A stretch of 64,000 bases of DNA from Ignavibacteria bacterium (GCA_026416955.1 JAOAEE010000022.1:1-64000); one strand, 5' to 3'. Positions 47,520 through 58,676 are shown, counted from the first letter of the stretch. Numbers and translations: made by a program. Notes: generated by a model from the letters alone, not told the origin.

Positions 47520-50348
47520 TTAATGTTGATCCTCGGGATAAAGGACAAACTTAGCAAAATTATCAAACTTGATATATTTTTTTGCTGTTTGAAAGATATC
47601 ATCTAAGGATAGGCTTTCAATGTAATCTTTCCAAATATCAACAACGTTTTCAGGGTCGTTATAAAAATAATAATCATATAATTTTGATACCCAGAAATTG
47701 TTGTCCTTTTTATCTAACTCCAATTCTCTTCGCAATATCTCTTTTACTTTTGTAAGATAAATATCTTTTTGTCTATTAGTTGCGATGTCTGTTAGGACTG
47801 AAACTGCATCTTTGGTTAACTCCTCTACCCTTTCAGGATTGCAGCCAAAAGTAATATTTAAAGTAAACCACTTTTTAGGGAATGGATTTGTTTGGAACCA
47901 AACAGCAACTCCATAGGTTCCTCCTTTTTCTTCTCTTAAAACTTCGCGTAGCCTAATATCCAACACTTCATTTAAAGCACGAACAAGAAATCTTTCCCTT
48001 AGAGACCAATCGAATGGTCCGGTCAAGATTAGACGGACAAAGCTTTTCTTTTCAATTCCTTTTTTAAATTGCTTCTCGATTCTATTTTTAAATGGTTCAA
48101 TACCCACATCTTTCCAAGTTTCTTTAATATTGTTACCGGGTATTGAACCTATGTATTTTTTGACATAATTTTTTATTGTATCAATATTGAAATTTCCTAC
48201 AAAAAAGAAAATGAAATCGGATGGGTCTGAATATCTTTCTGTAAATATTTCATACATTTTGTTCATATTAAACTTTTCAACATCACTTTCGGTAATGGGC
48301 AAAGTTCGGGGATGCCAATTCCAAAGATAACATCGGATTGAATCTCCAAAAACTTTTTCTGGTCTGTTTCTTGAATCTTTGATATTTGCAATTAATTGTT
48401 GTTTTTGTGCACTAAAAGCTTCTTTATCAATTCTTGGTTCTGTAAATGTCAAATTAATCATTTCGAACAATGTCTTTAGATCTTTTGGAGAAGAAGAACC
48501 GCTTATGTATTCAGAATAATCTGAAATTCCAGCCCAAAGTTTAACAACCTTATCAGCAAGATATTTATCGAGTTCAGTCTTATTAAACTGTCCCAAACCA
48601 CTCTCGCTAATAATATTATCTGCATAAGTTGCATTAAAATAATCCTCATCTTTAACAAGTGAGGCACCTCCAAGACTATAAGCAGCAAAAATAACTTCGT
48701 CGTCTTTAAAATCTGTCTTCTTTAATACAACAGTAGCACCGTTGCTCAATTTCAATTCCAGTGCATCAAAATTCTTCAATTCCTTTTCTTGAATTATCTT
48801 TCCCTCGCTAACATTTTTGTTAAACAAGGGTTTGGTCGGAACCACATCAACATAGGGTTCTAACTTTTTATTCGAAATATCAGCAAACATCTTTTTTATG
48901 TCTTCTTCTTTAGGAACAACAACATCTTGCCTTTCTGGTAAACTTATTGCTATTAACGCATTTTCTTTTTTAATGAATTTGTTTGAAAGAGCATTAACTT
49001 CTTCCAACTTAATATCTGGCATCCACTTTTTGACTAATTCATACTCAAATTCAATGCCTGGTATTGCTTCTCCACTTAAAAAATTCCTCATAAATTCAAA
49101 AGCAAAGTTGATAGATTCAGTTTTATCTCTCTCGTTATACATTGATTCATATTGTCTTAAAATCTCTTTTTTTGCTCTTTCAAATTCAGTAATTGTAAAT
49201 CCGTGTTGGTATGCACGAAATGCTTCCATTAGAAGCGTTTCAACACATCTATCAACGGCATTCCCTATTGCACCAGCAAACAAAACAAAACTACTGTTCT
49301 TCCTTCCTAAAGGTTGATAAGAGGAGTACACAAAGAATTTAAAAGGTGGATTTTCTTTTCGTAAGTATTCGTTTAGACGATAATTTAACATTGTTGTATA
49401 GATTCTGCTCAATAAGTTTTCGCGATAATTGCGGAAAGTACCTTCTTTGATTTCATCACCTTTGAAATTGATTTCAACTCGGGGGAAAGAAAGTTCCTTA
49501 TCAGAGGCAATTGACACAAATACTTCTTTGTGTGGGGGGATAACTACATATTCACGTTTTCTTATTTTACTTGGTTTATTAATTCTGGAAAATTTTTCTT
49601 TGATAATCTTTTCAACAATACCGACATCAAAGTCACCAACAGCGATTATAGCCATCAAATCTGGCCGATACCAATCACGATAGAACTTTTTAATAACGTC
49701 GTAAGAAGCATTCCTTAATATGTTAGTATCACCAATAATGTCGTGGATTGCATACTTTGAATTATAGAATAGTAATTTATTATGTTTTCTTTCAACTCTT
49801 TCGTCCGCACCTCTACCTAAACGATATTCTTCAATAACAACACCCCTTTCCTTATCAATTTCCGTAGGGTCGAATGTTACATTGTGTGCCCAATCTTCAA
49901 GAACTTGAAATCCTTTTACAAATTGTTCAATGCTGTCTGTGGGAATTTGAAGCATATAAACTGTTTCATCCCAACTTGTAAAAGCATTTAATTCCGGACC
50001 AAACTTTACACCAATTGATTCCAAATAATCGATTAAAGCCTGTTTAGGAAAATTTTTCGTACCGTTGAAAGCCATATGCTCACAAAAATGTGCAAGACCA
50101 TTTTGATTAGGGTCTTCGCAAATTGCACCAGCATTTACGACCAACATTAACTCTGCACGTTTTTCGGGTTTTTTGTTATACTTTATGTAGTACTTCATCC
50201 CATTACTTAGGGTTCCAATCTTAATCTTCGGGTCGGTCGGAATTTTGTCATCAAGAGATTTAATATCAATATTAGGTTGGGAAAAATTAAAAAATAGAAA
50301 GGAAAATGAAAGAATTAAAACCAGATTGAACAACTGTTTAGATTTCAT
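47520..50348 (-). CDS. Full-length (two-lobe) M16-family zinc peptidase, PqqL-like
   Basis: HFCEHMAFNGTKNFPKQALIDYLESIG, ETVYMLQIPTD, VIEEYR; 942 aa. Confidence 0.93.
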   Translation of the reverse strand: MKSKQLFNLVLILSFSFLFFNFSQPNIDIKSLDDKIPTDPKIKIGTLSNGMKYYIKYNKKPEKRAELMLVVNAGAICEDPNQNGLAHFCEHMAFNGTKNFPKQALIDYLESIGVKFGPELNAFTSWDETVYMLQIPTDSIEQFVKGFQVLEDWAHNVTFDPTEIDKERGVVIEEYRLGRGADERVERKHNKLLFYNSKYAIHDIIGDTNILRNASYDVIKKFYRDWYRPDLMAIIAVGDFDVGIVEKIIKEKFSRINKPSKIRKREYVVIPPHKEVFVSIASDKELSFPRVEINFKGDEIKEGTFRNYRENLLSRIYTTMLNYRLNEYLRKENPPFKFFVYSSYQPLGRKNSSFVLFAGAIGNAVDRCVETLLMEAFRAYQHGFTITEFERAKKEILRQYESMYNERDKTESINFAFEFMRNFLSGEAIPGIEFEYELVKKWMPDIKLEEVNALSNKFIKKENALIAISLPERQDVVVPKEEDIKKMFADISNKKLEPYVDVVPTKPLFNKNVSEGKIIQEKELKNFDALELKLSNGATVVLKKTDFKDDEVIFAAYSLGGASLVKDEDYFNATYADNIISESGLGQFNKTELDKYLADKVVKLWAGISDYSEYISGSSSPKDLKTLFEMINLTFTEPRIDKEAFSAQKQQLIANIKDSRNRPEKVFGDSIRCYLWNWHPRTLPITESDVEKFNMNKMYEIFTERYSDPSDFIFFFVGNFNIDTIKNYVKKYIGSIPGNNIKETWKDVGIEPFKNRIEKQFKKGIEKKSFVRLILTGPFDWSLRERFLVRALNEVLDIRLREVLREEKGGTYGVAVWFQTNPFPKKWFTLNITFGCNPERVEELTKDAVSVLTDIATNRQKDIYLTKVKEILRRELELDKKDNNFWVSKLYDYYFYNDPENVVDIWKDYIESLSLDDIFQTAKKYIKFDNFAKFVLYPEDQH

Positions 50349-50488
50349 TTTTTAGACCCACTTATTAAAAAAACTAAATTAAAAAATTAGAATTATACAA
50401 AACTATTGTTTTTTGTAATATTTATTTTACTTTGATAAATAATAGTTTTTATTTTTGTGTTTTGTTACTTTACAAATCGAGGTTTGTT

Positions 50489-51730
50489 ATGTATGGAAAA
50501 ATTAAAGAATATTTATCGCAAGAATTAAAGAAATTAGAAGAACAAAAACTTTACAAACGTGAACGAATAATTGAAAGCCCTCAAGGTCCGGAAATTATTG
50601 TTCGCGGGAAAAAGGTACTTAACTTTTGTGCAAACAATTATCTTGGGTTGTCAAGCCATCCAGAATTAATCAAAGCTGCACACGAAGCAATCGAAAGCAG
50701 AGGCTTCGGTCTTTCTTCGGTCCGATTTATTTGCGGCACTCAGGACATACATAAGGAATTAGAAAAAAAAATTAGTGAATTTCTTGGTACTGAAGACACG
50801 ATATTATTTTCCTCTTGCTTCGACGCAAATGGTGCAGTTTTCGAACCATTAATGACAGAAGAAGATGCAATAATTACTGATGCTTTGAATCACGCCTCTA
50901 TTATCGATGGGATAAGACTTTCCAAAGCACAACGGTGGATTTATGCTCATAACAATATGAGCGATGAAGTTACCGTAGACCCTGCAACTGGAAAGGAATT
51001 AAAAGGACTGGAAAGATGCTTAAAAGAAGCTCAAAGTTGCAGATTTAGATTAATTGCTACCGATGGAGTTTTTTCGATGGACGGTGATATTGCAAATCTC
51101 CCTAAAATAGTGGAACTTGCAGAGAAATATGATGCACTTGTGATGATTGACGATAGTCACGCTACTGGTTTTATGGGTAAAACTGGAAGAGGAACCCACG
51201 AATATCATAATGTAATGGGTAAAATCGATATTATCACAACTACTTTTGGTAAGGCATTAGGAGGTGCATCGGGGGGCTGCATTTCCGGAAGAAAAGAAAT
51301 TATCGATTGGATGCGAAATAAAGCTCGACCCTATTTATTTTCTAACACACTTGCCCCCTCTGTCGTAGGTGCAACCATTAAAGCTTTGGAATTGCTAACA
51401 GAGTCTACTTATCTTAGAGACAAACTGGAAAATAATACCAAAATGTTTAGAAAACTTATGACAGAGGCTGGCTTCGACATTATTAAAGGTGACCATCCTA
51501 TAGTACCAATAATGTTCAGCAAATATCCAAATTCTTCCGAAATTGCCGTTGAATTCGCTGAAAGGATGCTCGACGAGGGAATTTACGTTATTGCATTTTC
51601 ATATCCAGTCGTTCCTCGTGGGAAAGATAGAATAAGAGTTCAAATTTCTGCTGCGCACGAACCATATCATATTGAAAAAGCAGTCGAAGCTTTTGTCAAA
51701 GTAGGAAAAGAACTTAAAATATTAAACTAA
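50489..51730 (+). CDS. kbl: Glycine C-acetyltransferase (2-amino-3-ketobutyrate CoA ligase)
   Basis: NFCANNYLGLSSHPELIKAAHEAIESRGFGLSSVRFICGTQDIHKELE; DDSHATGFMGKTGRGTHEYHNVMGKIDIITTTFGKALGGASGG. Confidence 0.96.
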   Translation: MYGKIKEYLSQELKKLEEQKLYKRERIIESPQGPEIIVRGKKVLNFCANNYLGLSSHPELIKAAHEAIESRGFGLSSVRFICGTQDIHKELEKKISEFLGTEDTILFSSCFDANGAVFEPLMTEEDAIITDALNHASIIDGIRLSKAQRWIYAHNNMSDEVTVDPATGKELKGLERCLKEAQSCRFRLIATDGVFSMDGDIANLPKIVELAEKYDALVMIDDSHATGFMGKTGRGTHEYHNVMGKIDIITTTFGKALGGASGGCISGRKEIIDWMRNKARPYLFSNTLAPSVVGATIKALELLTESTYLRDKLENNTKMFRKLMTEAGFDIIKGDHPIVPIMFSKYPNSSEIAVEFAERMLDEGIYVIAFSYPVVPRGKDRIRVQISAAHEPYHIEKAVEAFVKVGKELKILN

Positions 51731-51799
51731 AAAAGTCGTATATTGCTATTTAGCAATTTAGTCCAATTAATGGGAAAGGGTTTTTTTTATTGTAATTTT

Positions 51800-51994
51800 A
51801 TGAAAGTTTATTATAAATTGCTGTTAGGTGGATTGATTGGAGGTATTATTGGATATTTGTACTATCACTTTATTGGATGTAACTACGGTAATTGCCCAAT
51901 AACTTCCAATCCGTATTGGTCAATAATTTGGGGAATATTTTTTGGTTTTGCAATCTTTTACCCAACCAAAAAGAAAAAAACAAATGATAACTAA
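51800..51994 (+). CDS. DUF6132-like small membrane protein
   Basis: LLLGGLIGGIIGYLYYHFIGCNYGNCPITSNPYWSIIWGIFFGF. Confidence 0.65.
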   Translation: MKVYYKLLLGGLIGGIIGYLYYHFIGCNYGNCPITSNPYWSIIWGIFFGFAIFYPTKKKKTNDN

Positions 51995-52205
51995 AGGAAC
52001 TACAATAGAAGAATTAGTTTCTGTAATACCAGAAAGTGTTAACTACTTTATGGAAAAAGGTATAAGGCTATTAATTTGTGGAGAACCAATTTGGGGTACA
52101 ATTGAAGAAGTTATTTTGAGCAAAGGATTTTCTAACGATCAGTTAGATATCATTCTCGAAGATTTAAATAATATTCTATTTCAAAAGGAAATTAAGGTAC
52201 AGTAG
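51984..52205 (+). CDS. DUF1858-like protein
   Basis: TTIEELVSVIPESVNYFMEKGIRLLICGEPIWGTIEEV; overlaps preceding gene. Confidence 0.75.
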   Translation: MITKGTTIEELVSVIPESVNYFMEKGIRLLICGEPIWGTIEEVILSKGFSNDQLDIILEDLNNILFQKEIKVQ

Positions 52206-53046
52206 TTATCATATTATCAATTAATCGGGTTTTTCCAAGAAATACTGCTACAAGTATTACAATTTTATCACCCGAATGGAATTCGTTTGGCTCGCTAAAA
52301 TCTTCTGCATTTACTGCTGAAACATAATCTACAAAGAATTGAGGAAACTTGCGAAGATGTTCAATGACAATGGAGTTTATTATCTTTCTTCTTTTTTCTC
52401 CTTTCTGAACAGCTTCGATTCCAAGATTTAAGGCACGAAATATTTCAGGAGCAATATTACGTTCCTCTTGCGATAAATAAACATTTCTCGAGGACATTGC
52501 CAAACCATCCGGTTCACGAACAATTGGAGCAACTACAATGTTAATATCATACAACAAATCCTTTACTAATTGTTTAACGACAAGAACTTGTTGGTAATCT
52601 TTTTGCCCAAAAATAGCAACTTCGGGTTTAGTCGCATTAAACAGTTTTGCAACAATTGTTGCAACTCCATCAAAATGCCCCGGTCTTTTAACTCCTTCCA
52701 GTTTATCAGTAAATTTAGAAACTGTAATTTTAGTATGGTAATTATCTGGATACATCTCTTCAACAGATGGAGAAAAAAGGTAATCGATATTCACTGAGCT
52801 TGCAAGTTCTACATCCCGTTGAAAATTTCTAGGATACCTTTGATAATCTTCATTTGGTCCAAATTGTGTTGGATTAACAAATAATGTTGTAATAACAATA
52901 TCACCATAATCTCTTGCGATTCTCATAAGACTTAGGTGTCCTTCGTGAAAATAACCCATTGTTGGAACACAAACTATCCTATCTCCATTTTTTTTATGAG
53001 TATCAACAATTTTTTGCATCTCCTTTACAGTATTTACAATTTTCAT
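52192..53046 (-). CDS. panC: Pantoate-beta-alanine ligase
   Basis: VPTMGYFHEGHLSLMRIARDYGDIVITTLFVNPTQFGPNEDYQRYPR; IFGQKDYQQ; REPDGLAMSSRNVYL. Confidence 0.97.
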   Translation of the reverse strand: MKIVNTVKEMQKIVDTHKKNGDRIVCVPTMGYFHEGHLSLMRIARDYGDIVITTLFVNPTQFGPNEDYQRYPRNFQRDVELASSVNIDYLFSPSVEEMYPDNYHTKITVSKFTDKLEGVKRPGHFDGVATIVAKLFNATKPEVAIFGQKDYQQVLVVKQLVKDLLYDINIVVAPIVREPDGLAMSSRNVYLSQEERNIAPEIFRALNLGIEAVQKGEKRRKIINSIVIEHLRKFPQFFVDYVSAVNAEDFSEPNEFHSGDKIVILVAVFLGKTRLIDNMITTVP

Positions 53047-53061
53047 ATATTACTCCCAAAA

Positions 53062-53682
53062 TTATCTAATATTCTTCGAAAGTATATTACTCACTTTATC
53101 GTAAAATTCATCAATTAATCCACAAGGGACTTTCCCAATTATTTTAATATTTATCCCGTAGTTAGCTTTAATATCAATTAAATAACTATTCAATATACTT
53201 TGAATTCTTGGATAATCTGAATATTCTATTTCGAGTGAAATTTCTTTTGAAAGTGGAATTTCGATTATTTTTGCACTTTGCAATAATAACTTAGTGGCAG
53301 TTGAATATGCCCGAATTAATCCAGAAACACCCAATTTAATTCCGCCAAAATACCTTAACACAACAACCAAAATGTCGGTCAAATCGAAATTTAATATTGT
53401 TTGAAGAATTGGTTTACCAGCGGTTCCATTGGGTTCTCTGTCATCACTAAATTTGTATATGTCTTTTTCAATACCAATCACATAAGCAAAGCAAATATGG
53501 TCTGCTTTAGGACTATTTTCTCTTAGGATTTCAAGATTTTTTTCAACTTCAAACAAATTTGTTACCGGAAATCCTTGGGCATAAAATTTAGATTTCTTTT
53601 CGACATATTCAATCATTACGGGTTTTTCAATGGTTCTTTTGTATTTTTGAGTTGCTTTATTATTTATTATTTCGGATTTCAT
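53062..53682 (-). CDS. YigZ/IMPACT family protein
   Basis: KKSKFYAQGFPV, DDREPNGTAGKPILQ, VVLRYFGGIKLGVSGLIRAY. Confidence 0.93.
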   Translation of the reverse strand: MKSEIINNKATQKYKRTIEKPVMIEYVEKKSKFYAQGFPVTNLFEVEKNLEILRENSPKADHICFAYVIGIEKDIYKFSDDREPNGTAGKPILQTILNFDLTDILVVVLRYFGGIKLGVSGLIRAYSTATKLLLQSAKIIEIPLSKEISLEIEYSDYPRIQSILNSYLIDIKANYGINIKIIGKVPCGLIDEFYDKVSNILSKNIR

Positions 53683-53695
53683 TGGGGTCTATGAA

Positions 53696-54823
53696 ATGAA
53701 TATTGCTATTGTTTGTTATCCAACTATTGGAGGAAGTGGTATCGTTGCAACCGAACTTGCTTATGGAATTGCTGAGTTTGGCCATAAAGTTCATATTATC
53801 AGTTACTCACCTCCTTTTAGATACAACAAATTTAATGAAAATATTTATTTTCATAATGTAAGCCCACCGAACTATCCATTATTTGAATTTCCTTTGTATA
53901 CATTATCTCTCACTGGCAAAATAGCAGAAATAGTTGAATTGGAAAATATCGAAATAATTCATTGCCACTATGCAATCCCACACAGTTTTAGTGGAATAGT
54001 TGCCAAAGAAATTGTATCTCCTTATTTCGATGTAAAGGTTGTTACAACTTTACACGGAACTGATGTAACTCTTGTAGGTACACAACCCAATTTTAGACCA
54101 ATAATTCATTTTGCTTTAAATAAATCGGACGCTATTACTTGCGTTTCCGAATTTCTATACCATACGACAATAAGAGAATTTGCACCAATCAAACCTATCG
54201 AGGTTATTTCCAATTTTGTAGATGTAGATGAATATCAAAGAAAAGCAAATCCCGAACTAAGACGAAGGTTTGCAAAAGACAATGAAAAAATTATTGTTCA
54301 CATATCAAATTTTCGGCCAGTAAAAAGAGTTTCCGATGTAGTTTTAGCATTTAACAATATTCGAAAAGAAATTCCATCGAAACTTATACTTGTCGGAGAT
54401 GGTCCAGAAATGCCAAAAGTTGAATATTTGGTTAAAAAGCATAATTTAGTAAACGACATTTTCTTCTTAGGAGAACAAAGTTCAATTGTCGAAATACTTT
54501 CAATTTCCGATTTATTCCTCCTAACAAGCGAAATCGAAAGTTTTGGCCTTGCAGCACTTGAAGCCCTAAGTTGCGAAGTTCCAGTGGCTTGCTATGGCGT
54601 TGGGGGACTTGGAGAGATAATAATTAATGATTTTACTGGTTACACTTGTGAATTTGGCGATATTGATGCCCTTGCATTTCATTCAAAAAAAATATTATCC
54701 GACGAAGCTTTGTACAAAAAACTTTCCCAGAATTGTAGGAAATTTGTTCTTGAAAAGTTTGATAAAAGAATAATAATTCCAAAATACATAGAACTTTTCT
54801 ACAATCTTATTAATAAGAATTAA
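53696..54823 (+). CDS. bshA: N-acetyl-alpha-D-glucosaminyl L-malate synthase
   Basis: VCYPTIGGSGIVATELAYGIAEFGHKVHIISY, HCHYAIPHSF, TTLHGTDVTLVG, SNFVDVDEY, EIESFGLAALEALSCEVPVACYGVGGLGEII. Confidence 0.95.
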   Translation: MNIAIVCYPTIGGSGIVATELAYGIAEFGHKVHIISYSPPFRYNKFNENIYFHNVSPPNYPLFEFPLYTLSLTGKIAEIVELENIEIIHCHYAIPHSFSGIVAKEIVSPYFDVKVVTTLHGTDVTLVGTQPNFRPIIHFALNKSDAITCVSEFLYHTTIREFAPIKPIEVISNFVDVDEYQRKANPELRRRFAKDNEKIIVHISNFRPVKRVSDVVLAFNNIRKEIPSKLILVGDGPEMPKVEYLVKKHNLVNDIFFLGEQSSIVEILSISDLFLLTSEIESFGLAALEALSCEVPVACYGVGGLGEIIINDFTGYTCEFGDIDALAFHSKKILSDEALYKKLSQNCRKFVLEKFDKRIIIPKYIELFYNLINKN

Positions 54824-54904
54824 ATAAAATATTATTATTCAGAATATAGGTTAAGAATTTTATTAATTTTGCAATTTACTTGAAAGAAACAATTGGGGGC
54901 AATT

Positions 54905-55531
54905 ATGAGAATACTTTTCCAACTCTCTTTTTTCTTTTTCCCATTACTCCTTTTTTCTCAAGTAGAATATTATTCTTTTTCGAATGAAACACAATTTCAA
55001 GTTGGTTTTTTTATCACGGGAAAAGGTTGCGTAAACACTGTTGAACCACCGCAAGGAATTAAAAATGATTTTCAGTTAAGCAAGACCCCCGACTTTGGTG
55101 CGAAATTTTCTTATAAATTTAAAGAAACTGAAACAAAACTTTTTGTTGATATTTCATATTTATCAGCATATATGAAATACAAACTCTACAACAATCCAAG
55201 TACAAATTGGATAAGTGAATTCCATTATATCAACATAGGATTTGGATTTGAGTTTTCCTACTTTCTCCTTTCTTTGAATTTTGGATTACCAACATCCGGT
55301 AAATTTTCTCTTTCTCCAAACTTTTCAATTAATTACGATAGCAAAGATTTAAATTCAATGCTTCAAATACGAATTGGAACAAATATTCCAATTATTAAAG
55401 ACAAGATTGGTAACTTATATTTTGTGGTTTTTGCTGATTATTTCCTTGTTGGAGCGTTAAAACAAGATAATAATTACAACCCTCGTATTGCTTCCTTGTC
55501 CTTGGGTTTAAACTATATGTTCAATCTTTAA
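54905..55531 (+). CDS. Putative outer-membrane beta-barrel protein
   Basis: Signal peptide, aromatic-rich alternating strands, GLNYMFNL C-terminus. Confidence 0.5.
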   Translation: MRILFQLSFFFFPLLLFSQVEYYSFSNETQFQVGFFITGKGCVNTVEPPQGIKNDFQLSKTPDFGAKFSYKFKETETKLFVDISYLSAYMKYKLYNNPSTNWISEFHYINIGFGFEFSYFLLSLNFGLPTSGKFSLSPNFSINYDSKDLNSMLQIRIGTNIPIIKDKIGNLYFVVFADYFLVGALKQDNNYNPRIASLSLGLNYMFNL

Positions 55532-55535
55532 GTAT

Positions 55536-56798
55536 ATGGAAAAGTTTGTAATTACTGGGGGAAAAAAACTAAAGGGTAAAGTAAGAATATCTGGAGCAAA
55601 AAATGCCATTCTTGCAATGATGCCCGCTACAATCCTAGCCTCGGGTGTATACCGTTTTCAAAATGTACCTAATCTTCGGGATGTATGGACTATGTCCCGA
55701 CTACTAATCGATATGGGCATTTACTCCGAATTAAACGACGGAGAATTATTCGTCAACTCTCACGAAATAAAAAGTTTCGAAGCACCTTACGAGCACGTAA
55801 AAAAAATGCGAGCATCTTTTTATGTCTTAGGACCACTTGTGTCGAGATTTGGAAAAGCAAAAGTTTCTCTTCCCGGTGGTTGCGCTTGGGGCCCACGCCC
55901 CGTCGATTTACATTTAAAAGGATTAGAAAAACTGGGAGCAGATATTGACATCGAAGGGGGGTATGTAATTGCAAAAACAAACAAACTAATTGGAACAAGA
56001 ATTCATCTCGACATTCCTAGCGTTGGAGCAACCGGAAACTTATTGATGGCTGCTGTTCTTGCAAAAGGGACAACAGTCATTTCAAATGCAGCGATTGAAC
56101 CCGAGATAACTGCACTTGCAAAATTCCTGGTTAAAATGGGGGCAAGAATTGATGGGATTGGAACAAATATGCTCGAAATCGAAGGAGTTGACGATTTACA
56201 CCCAGCAAACGAATTGATTATACCGGATAGAATTGAAGCCGGAACAATGTTGATTGCAGGAGCCATTACCGAAGGAAATGTTACAATTGAAAATTGCAAT
56301 CCTTATCACATTACTGCAGTAATTTCCAAAATGGAGGAGGCGGGTTGTGAATTTGATATTTGTGAAAACAAGATAACTGTTAGAATGGAAGGACCGCCGA
56401 AACCTGTAGACATAACTACTGCAGTTTATCCCGGTTTCCCAACAGATATGCAATCCCAATGGGTCGCATTTATGCTTAAATCAAATGGGGTTTCAAAAAT
56501 AACAGAAACAATCTACCCTGACCGTTTTAAACACGTACCTGAGCTCCAAAGGCTTGGAGCACAAATCGAAATGAGCGAAAACACTGCAATAGTCTATGGT
56601 GGAAAAAAACTTTCTGGTGCAACTGTTATGGGTTCCGACCTAAGAGGAAGCGCAGCATTGGTATTGGGTGCATTAATTGCAGAGGGGACAACAGAAATAT
56701 TGCGAATTTATCATTTGGACAGAGGATATGAATCTCTAGATAAAAAACTAAGAGAACTTGGAGCAGAAATTTGGCGAGAACAAACTGAGGAATATTGA
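55536..56798 (+). CDS. murA: UDP-N-acetylglucosamine 1-carboxyvinyltransferase
   Basis: GGKKLKGKVRISGAKNAILAMMPATILA, SLPGGCAWGPRPVDLHLKGLEKLGA (active Cys), DRGYESLDKKLRELGAEI. Confidence 0.97.
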   Translation: MEKFVITGGKKLKGKVRISGAKNAILAMMPATILASGVYRFQNVPNLRDVWTMSRLLIDMGIYSELNDGELFVNSHEIKSFEAPYEHVKKMRASFYVLGPLVSRFGKAKVSLPGGCAWGPRPVDLHLKGLEKLGADIDIEGGYVIAKTNKLIGTRIHLDIPSVGATGNLLMAAVLAKGTTVISNAAIEPEITALAKFLVKMGARIDGIGTNMLEIEGVDDLHPANELIIPDRIEAGTMLIAGAITEGNVTIENCNPYHITAVISKMEEAGCEFDICENKITVRMEGPPKPVDITTAVYPGFPTDMQSQWVAFMLKSNGVSKITETIYPDRFKHVPELQRLGAQIEMSENTAIVYGGKKLSGATVMGSDLRGSAALVLGALIAEGTTEILRIYHLDRGYESLDKKLRELGAEIWREQTEEY

Positions 56799-56809
56799 AA
56801 ACTTAATCC

Positions 56810-58621
56810 TCAACTTTCCTTTTTCCTAAGATTGTTGATAATTAATCTTGCTTTGGGACTAAAAATAGAACGAGAAAATTTTGTAATTAATTCAGTTAGT
56901 GTATTTATCGCTTCCATATTTTTACTTTGTTTATACTGAGACAAACCAAGATAATAATAAACTTCTTCAAGATACATTGATTTTTGGAACTTTTGAATAA
57001 AATTCTTTGCTTCCTTTTCACACATATCGAACAATTCGTTCTCGGCATAAATTCTAATTGTTTTTACAAAAATGTATTCCTCGAAATTAGTTCCTTCTGT
57101 TTTTCCTCTTGCTAAGTTTAGAACGACTATTGCAGAATCCAAAAATCTTTTTTCCTCGAAAAGTTCAGATTGTGCAACCAAGGAAAGGGCTAAATTAAAT
57201 TGTTTGTATCTCTCAATGATAAAACTTCTTTCGAGTGCTTCGTTCGCAATTTCAGAGGGCGCATCTTCGATTAACATAGTAAAATAATACTGGGCAGAAT
57301 CAAACTCAGATGTGAAATACTTAAGTTTTCCTACTTTAAGTATAGCCAGATAATATTCATACGGTTTGCTATTTCTGTTCCCAGCGATTATTTCTTTATA
57401 TTTTCTTTCGGCTTCCTTAAACTTACTTTGATAAAGATAAATGTCACCTAATAGCAAAGAAGATTTTAGAATTAAAGGGTTCAAGCGAGTTTTGTTCATT
57501 TGAGTAAGTATTTTTTCTGCAGTTTCGTAATCAAACAAATAGTTCCCATACAATTGGGCTATGCGATATTTTATTTCAAAAAACAGTGGATTTGTATCTG
57601 AAATTTCCTTTAAAGCATCTTCATATTTTTTAAGGACACTTTTGACAATAGGAAGTTCAATTCTGCCTTTTGAAAGCAATTTTAAATCAGTTGCTTTCGC
57701 TATTCCATAAATAGAATTGGTCAAGTAAGGCGATTTTTTCCCCAGAGAAATAACGAATTCGAAGGACTTTAGGGCAATATCAAAAAAACCATCATTCAAT
57801 GCTGTATAACCAAATCTATAGACCTCGTAACCATTTGAGTTTATTAGAAAATCTATTTCTTTATAAACTTCTAATGCTTTTTCGTATTCTTTCGAAGAAT
57901 AGAGAAACCAAGCATAGAGATATTTGTAGTCTATTTCGAAGCCAGTTTTCCCTTTCTTTAATTTATTTTCTATCATCAATCTAGTCTCTTTATTATCTAA
58001 GAGTAAAGAAATTTTTGCTTGTGCCCAACTCAAGTCTTTTGTTATTTCAAATTGTTTTAGAATTTCATCAATTGCATTTTCATACTTTTCGGTTATTAAG
58101 AAAAGTTTTATCAAATCTTCGAAAAATAAACTTTCGGATTTTAAATTTCTCCTGCCGAGGAGTAAAGTTTCTATTGAAAGTTGAAACTGTCGCAAATTGC
58201 TTTGTATATTTGCAACTTTAATATATGTAGAGTCATCCTTGGGATTTTGTTTTATTGCTTCATTCCAATAAAACTTTCCTTTTTCAAAATTTCCCGTTCT
58301 CCAGTAAACTTCACCAGCAAGTAACAAAAGGTCGAATTGTTTCTTTAATTGTAGTTGTTCTTCGACTAAGGGTACGATTTCAGAAAATTTATTCAACGCT
58401 TTTTTACAACGAACCAAACCAAAGAAAAATTCTATCTTAGATTTATTTTGATAGTACAATTCAGCAAAAATTTCTTCTGCTTTTGCAAAATCCCCATTTT
58501 TTTCGAATGACAATGCAAGTTTGTATTTTTCGCTCAATGCATCCTGCGAAGGAGACAATTGGACAGAATATACAATAAGAAAAAAAATCAAAATTATCTT
58601 TGTTATCTTTGTTCTTTTCAT
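56810..58621 (-). CDS. TPR-repeat protein, signal peptide
   Basis: Series of helical TPR-like units; final VYYYLGLSQYKQSKNMEAINTLTELITKFSRSIFSPKARLII. Confidence 0.8.
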   Translation of the reverse strand: MKRTKITKIILIFFLIVYSVQLSPSQDALSEKYKLALSFEKNGDFAKAEEIFAELYYQNKSKIEFFFGLVRCKKALNKFSEIVPLVEEQLQLKKQFDLLLLAGEVYWRTGNFEKGKFYWNEAIKQNPKDDSTYIKVANIQSNLRQFQLSIETLLLGRRNLKSESLFFEDLIKLFLITEKYENAIDEILKQFEITKDLSWAQAKISLLLDNKETRLMIENKLKKGKTGFEIDYKYLYAWFLYSSKEYEKALEVYKEIDFLINSNGYEVYRFGYTALNDGFFDIALKSFEFVISLGKKSPYLTNSIYGIAKATDLKLLSKGRIELPIVKSVLKKYEDALKEISDTNPLFFEIKYRIAQLYGNYLFDYETAEKILTQMNKTRLNPLILKSSLLLGDIYLYQSKFKEAERKYKEIIAGNRNSKPYEYYLAILKVGKLKYFTSEFDSAQYYFTMLIEDAPSEIANEALERSFIIERYKQFNLALSLVAQSELFEEKRFLDSAIVVLNLARGKTEGTNFEEYIFVKTIRIYAENELFDMCEKEAKNFIQKFQKSMYLEEVYYYLGLSQYKQSKNMEAINTLTELITKFSRSIFSPKARLIINNLRKKES

Positions 58622-58676
58622 TTTTATGACTTTAAAAAATACTTGACGAAGTTAATTTTATTCTCTTTTATTAAGA

